A program made the translations under genes and the position numbers. The notes beneath the pieces were generated by a model. It did not search any database, was not told where the DNA came from, and worked only from the letters and a program-made list of their open reading frames with translations. Source: Atribacterota bacterium (lineage in GTDB: Bacteria > Atribacterota > Phoenicimicrobiia > Phoenicimicrobiales > Phoenicimicrobiaceae). From it: 6,920 bases of DNA. The stretch spans positions 1 through 6,920 of the forward strand of contig DAOUTX010000056.1 of assembly GCA_030668465.1 (NCBI GenBank), read 5' to 3'. Each line of letters begins with the position of its first letter. Position 1 is the first letter of the stretch. Of the stretch, positions 5,855 through 6,920 are shown in pieces.

Positions 5855-6920
5855 ATGGAAATGCCCAAAAAACCCTATACTAATAAAAGAATTGGAGATA
5901 TTTTAATTGAACAGGGATTAATTTCCTCTAAACAATTAAAAGAAGCTCTTGAAATGCAAAAAAACGGCAATAAAAAACGATTAGGTGAAATATTCGTTGA
6001 AATAGGGGCTATAAGCAGAGAAGAACTATATGGGATCTTGCAATATGTTTACGAAACAGAATATGTAGACCTATCAAATTATGTAATAGACCCGGAAGTT
6101 ATATCTCTTATAACCGAGAAAACCGCCTTACGGTTTAAAATAATCCCCATAAGCAAAAATGATGATGAATTAGTTATTGCTATGGCTAACCCATTAGATG
6201 TTTATGCTATAGATTTTGTAAGAGATCATACTAAGATTAAAAAGATTAAGTCATTGCTGTCCTCTGAAGAGGGTGTTCTAAATGCTATTACTAATTATTA
6301 TGAATTGGGCGAATATGATGACATAATTGAAAGATTGGGCGAAGAAGTAGTATTTAAGGAAGAGGAAGATGAGGAAGATTCCAAAAAATTAGAAGCAATA
6401 AGCAGGGAAGCCCCTATTATACAGTTGGTAAATATGTTAATTGTGCAGGGTGTTAAGGACAGAGCAAGCGATGTCCATATTGAACCAAATAAAATGGGGC
6501 TTTTAATTCGTTTCCGTATTGATGGAATACTTCACGATATTAGAACATTACCCAATACAATTAAATCCGCGGTTATATCTCGGATAAAAATATTAGCCAA
6601 GATGGATATTGCTGAAAGACGTCTTCCTCAAGATGGACGTTTCCAGGTAAAGTTCGGAACCAGGGAAGTTGACTTAAGAGTTTCTACTATCCCTACTGTG
6701 TTCGGGGAGAAAGTTGTTTTAAGATTATTGGATAAAAGTAAAGGATTGATAAGATTAGAACAACTTGGATTCATCCCTGAGCAATTAAAAGAATTTGAAT
6801 TGATAATTTCTAAATCTTATGGAATAATTTTGCTTACCGGACCTACTGGCAGCGGAAAAACTACCACTTTATATGCCGCTTTAAACGAAGTAAATTCTAA
6901 GGATAAGAATATTATAACTG
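5855..6920 (+). CDS. pilB: Type IV pilus / type II secretion assembly ATPase, N-terminal part (3' end outside window)
   Basis: PilB/GspE ATPases are cytoplasmic hexamers that power extension of type IV pili or type II pseudopili. The frame is open from ATG 5855 to the window end (355 codons; full length is usually about 560). Residues 12-65 form an MshEN-like N-terminal region with two RxG repeats starting at R12 and R42. The T2SSE N-domain continues to about 150. An acidic linker (EEEDEED, 169-175) follows. The ATPase part starts near 185 with APIIQLVNMLI, SDVHIEP (205-211), RFRIDG (219-224), the Asp-box region ERRLPQDGRF (254-263) and Walker A GPTGSGKTT (329-337). Walker B and the tetracysteine region would lie beyond the window. 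GGGAG at 5842-5846, 8 nt before the ATG, supports this start. It lies 35 bp after the S1 gene and is probably co-transcribed. Pilus and type II secretion cannot be told apart from this fragment. Confidence 0.93.
   Translation, partial: MEMPKKPYTNKRIGDILIEQGLISSKQLKEALEMQKNGNKKRLGEIFVEIGAISREELYGILQYVYETEYVDLSNYVIDPEVISLITEKTALRFKIIPISKNDDELVIAMANPLDVYAIDFVRDHTKIKKIKSLLSSEEGVLNAITNYYELGEYDDIIERLGEEVVFKEEEDEEDSKKLEAISREAPIIQLVNMLIVQGVKDRASDVHIEPNKMGLLIRFRIDGILHDIRTLPNTIKSAVISRIKILAKMDIAERRLPQDGRFQVKFGTREVDLRVSTIPTVFGEKVVLRLLDKSKGLIRLEQLGFIPEQLKEFELIISKSYGIILLTGPTGSGKTTTLYAALNEVNSKDKNIIT

Overview
The window is AT-rich bacterial DNA with all recognisable genes on the + strand: the end of asnS, a complete aspS, a 6S RNA gene (ssrS), a 5-formyltetrahydrofolate cyclo-ligase gene (fau), a multi-domain S1 protein gene (rpsA-like) and the start of a PilB/GspE-type secretion ATPase gene. 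The AsnRS tail ends like Firmicutes AsnRS, and the 6S RNA core resembles the Bacillus 6S-1 pattern. The gene order and the word-rich spacers do not match a genome I can name. A low-GC, probably anaerobic, Firmicutes-like or Atribacterota-like lineage is a guess, not a result.

Layout. 2-370: C-terminal 122 residues of AsnRS. 371-591: spacer made largely of short degenerate tandem words. 592-2403: AspRS of the long bacterial type with a GAD insertion. 2404-2610: spacer with AT-rich inverted repeats and a heptamer array. 2611-2900: a good sigma-70-type promoter followed by a 6S RNA of about 250 nt. 2914-3044: a second promoter-like sequence and a leader carrying a G-rich hairpin with two alternative 5' arms. 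3045-3617: fau. 3618-3830: a third word-rich spacer, including a near copy of a 29-bp sequence from the first spacer. 3831-5819: a 662-residue protein that reads as seven S1 domains. 5855-6920: the first 355 residues of a PilB/GspE ATPase, cut by the window just after its Walker A motif.

Function. Most of the window serves translation and its control: two class II aminoacyl-tRNA synthetases, the 6S RNA that sequesters the housekeeping RNA polymerase, a folate salvage enzyme and an S1 RNA-binding protein. The S1 gene and the pilB-like gene are 35 bp apart and probably co-transcribed. The 6S RNA-fau adjacency is the ssrS-ygfA arrangement known from proteobacteria, here in what looks like a distant lineage.

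I see no wholly new system. The points most worth a second look are the seven-domain S1 protein, the competing folds in the 6S RNA and in the fau leader, the shared heptamer-phased words in all three larger protein-gene spacers, and non-discriminating-type residues in an AspRS encoded beside AsnRS.
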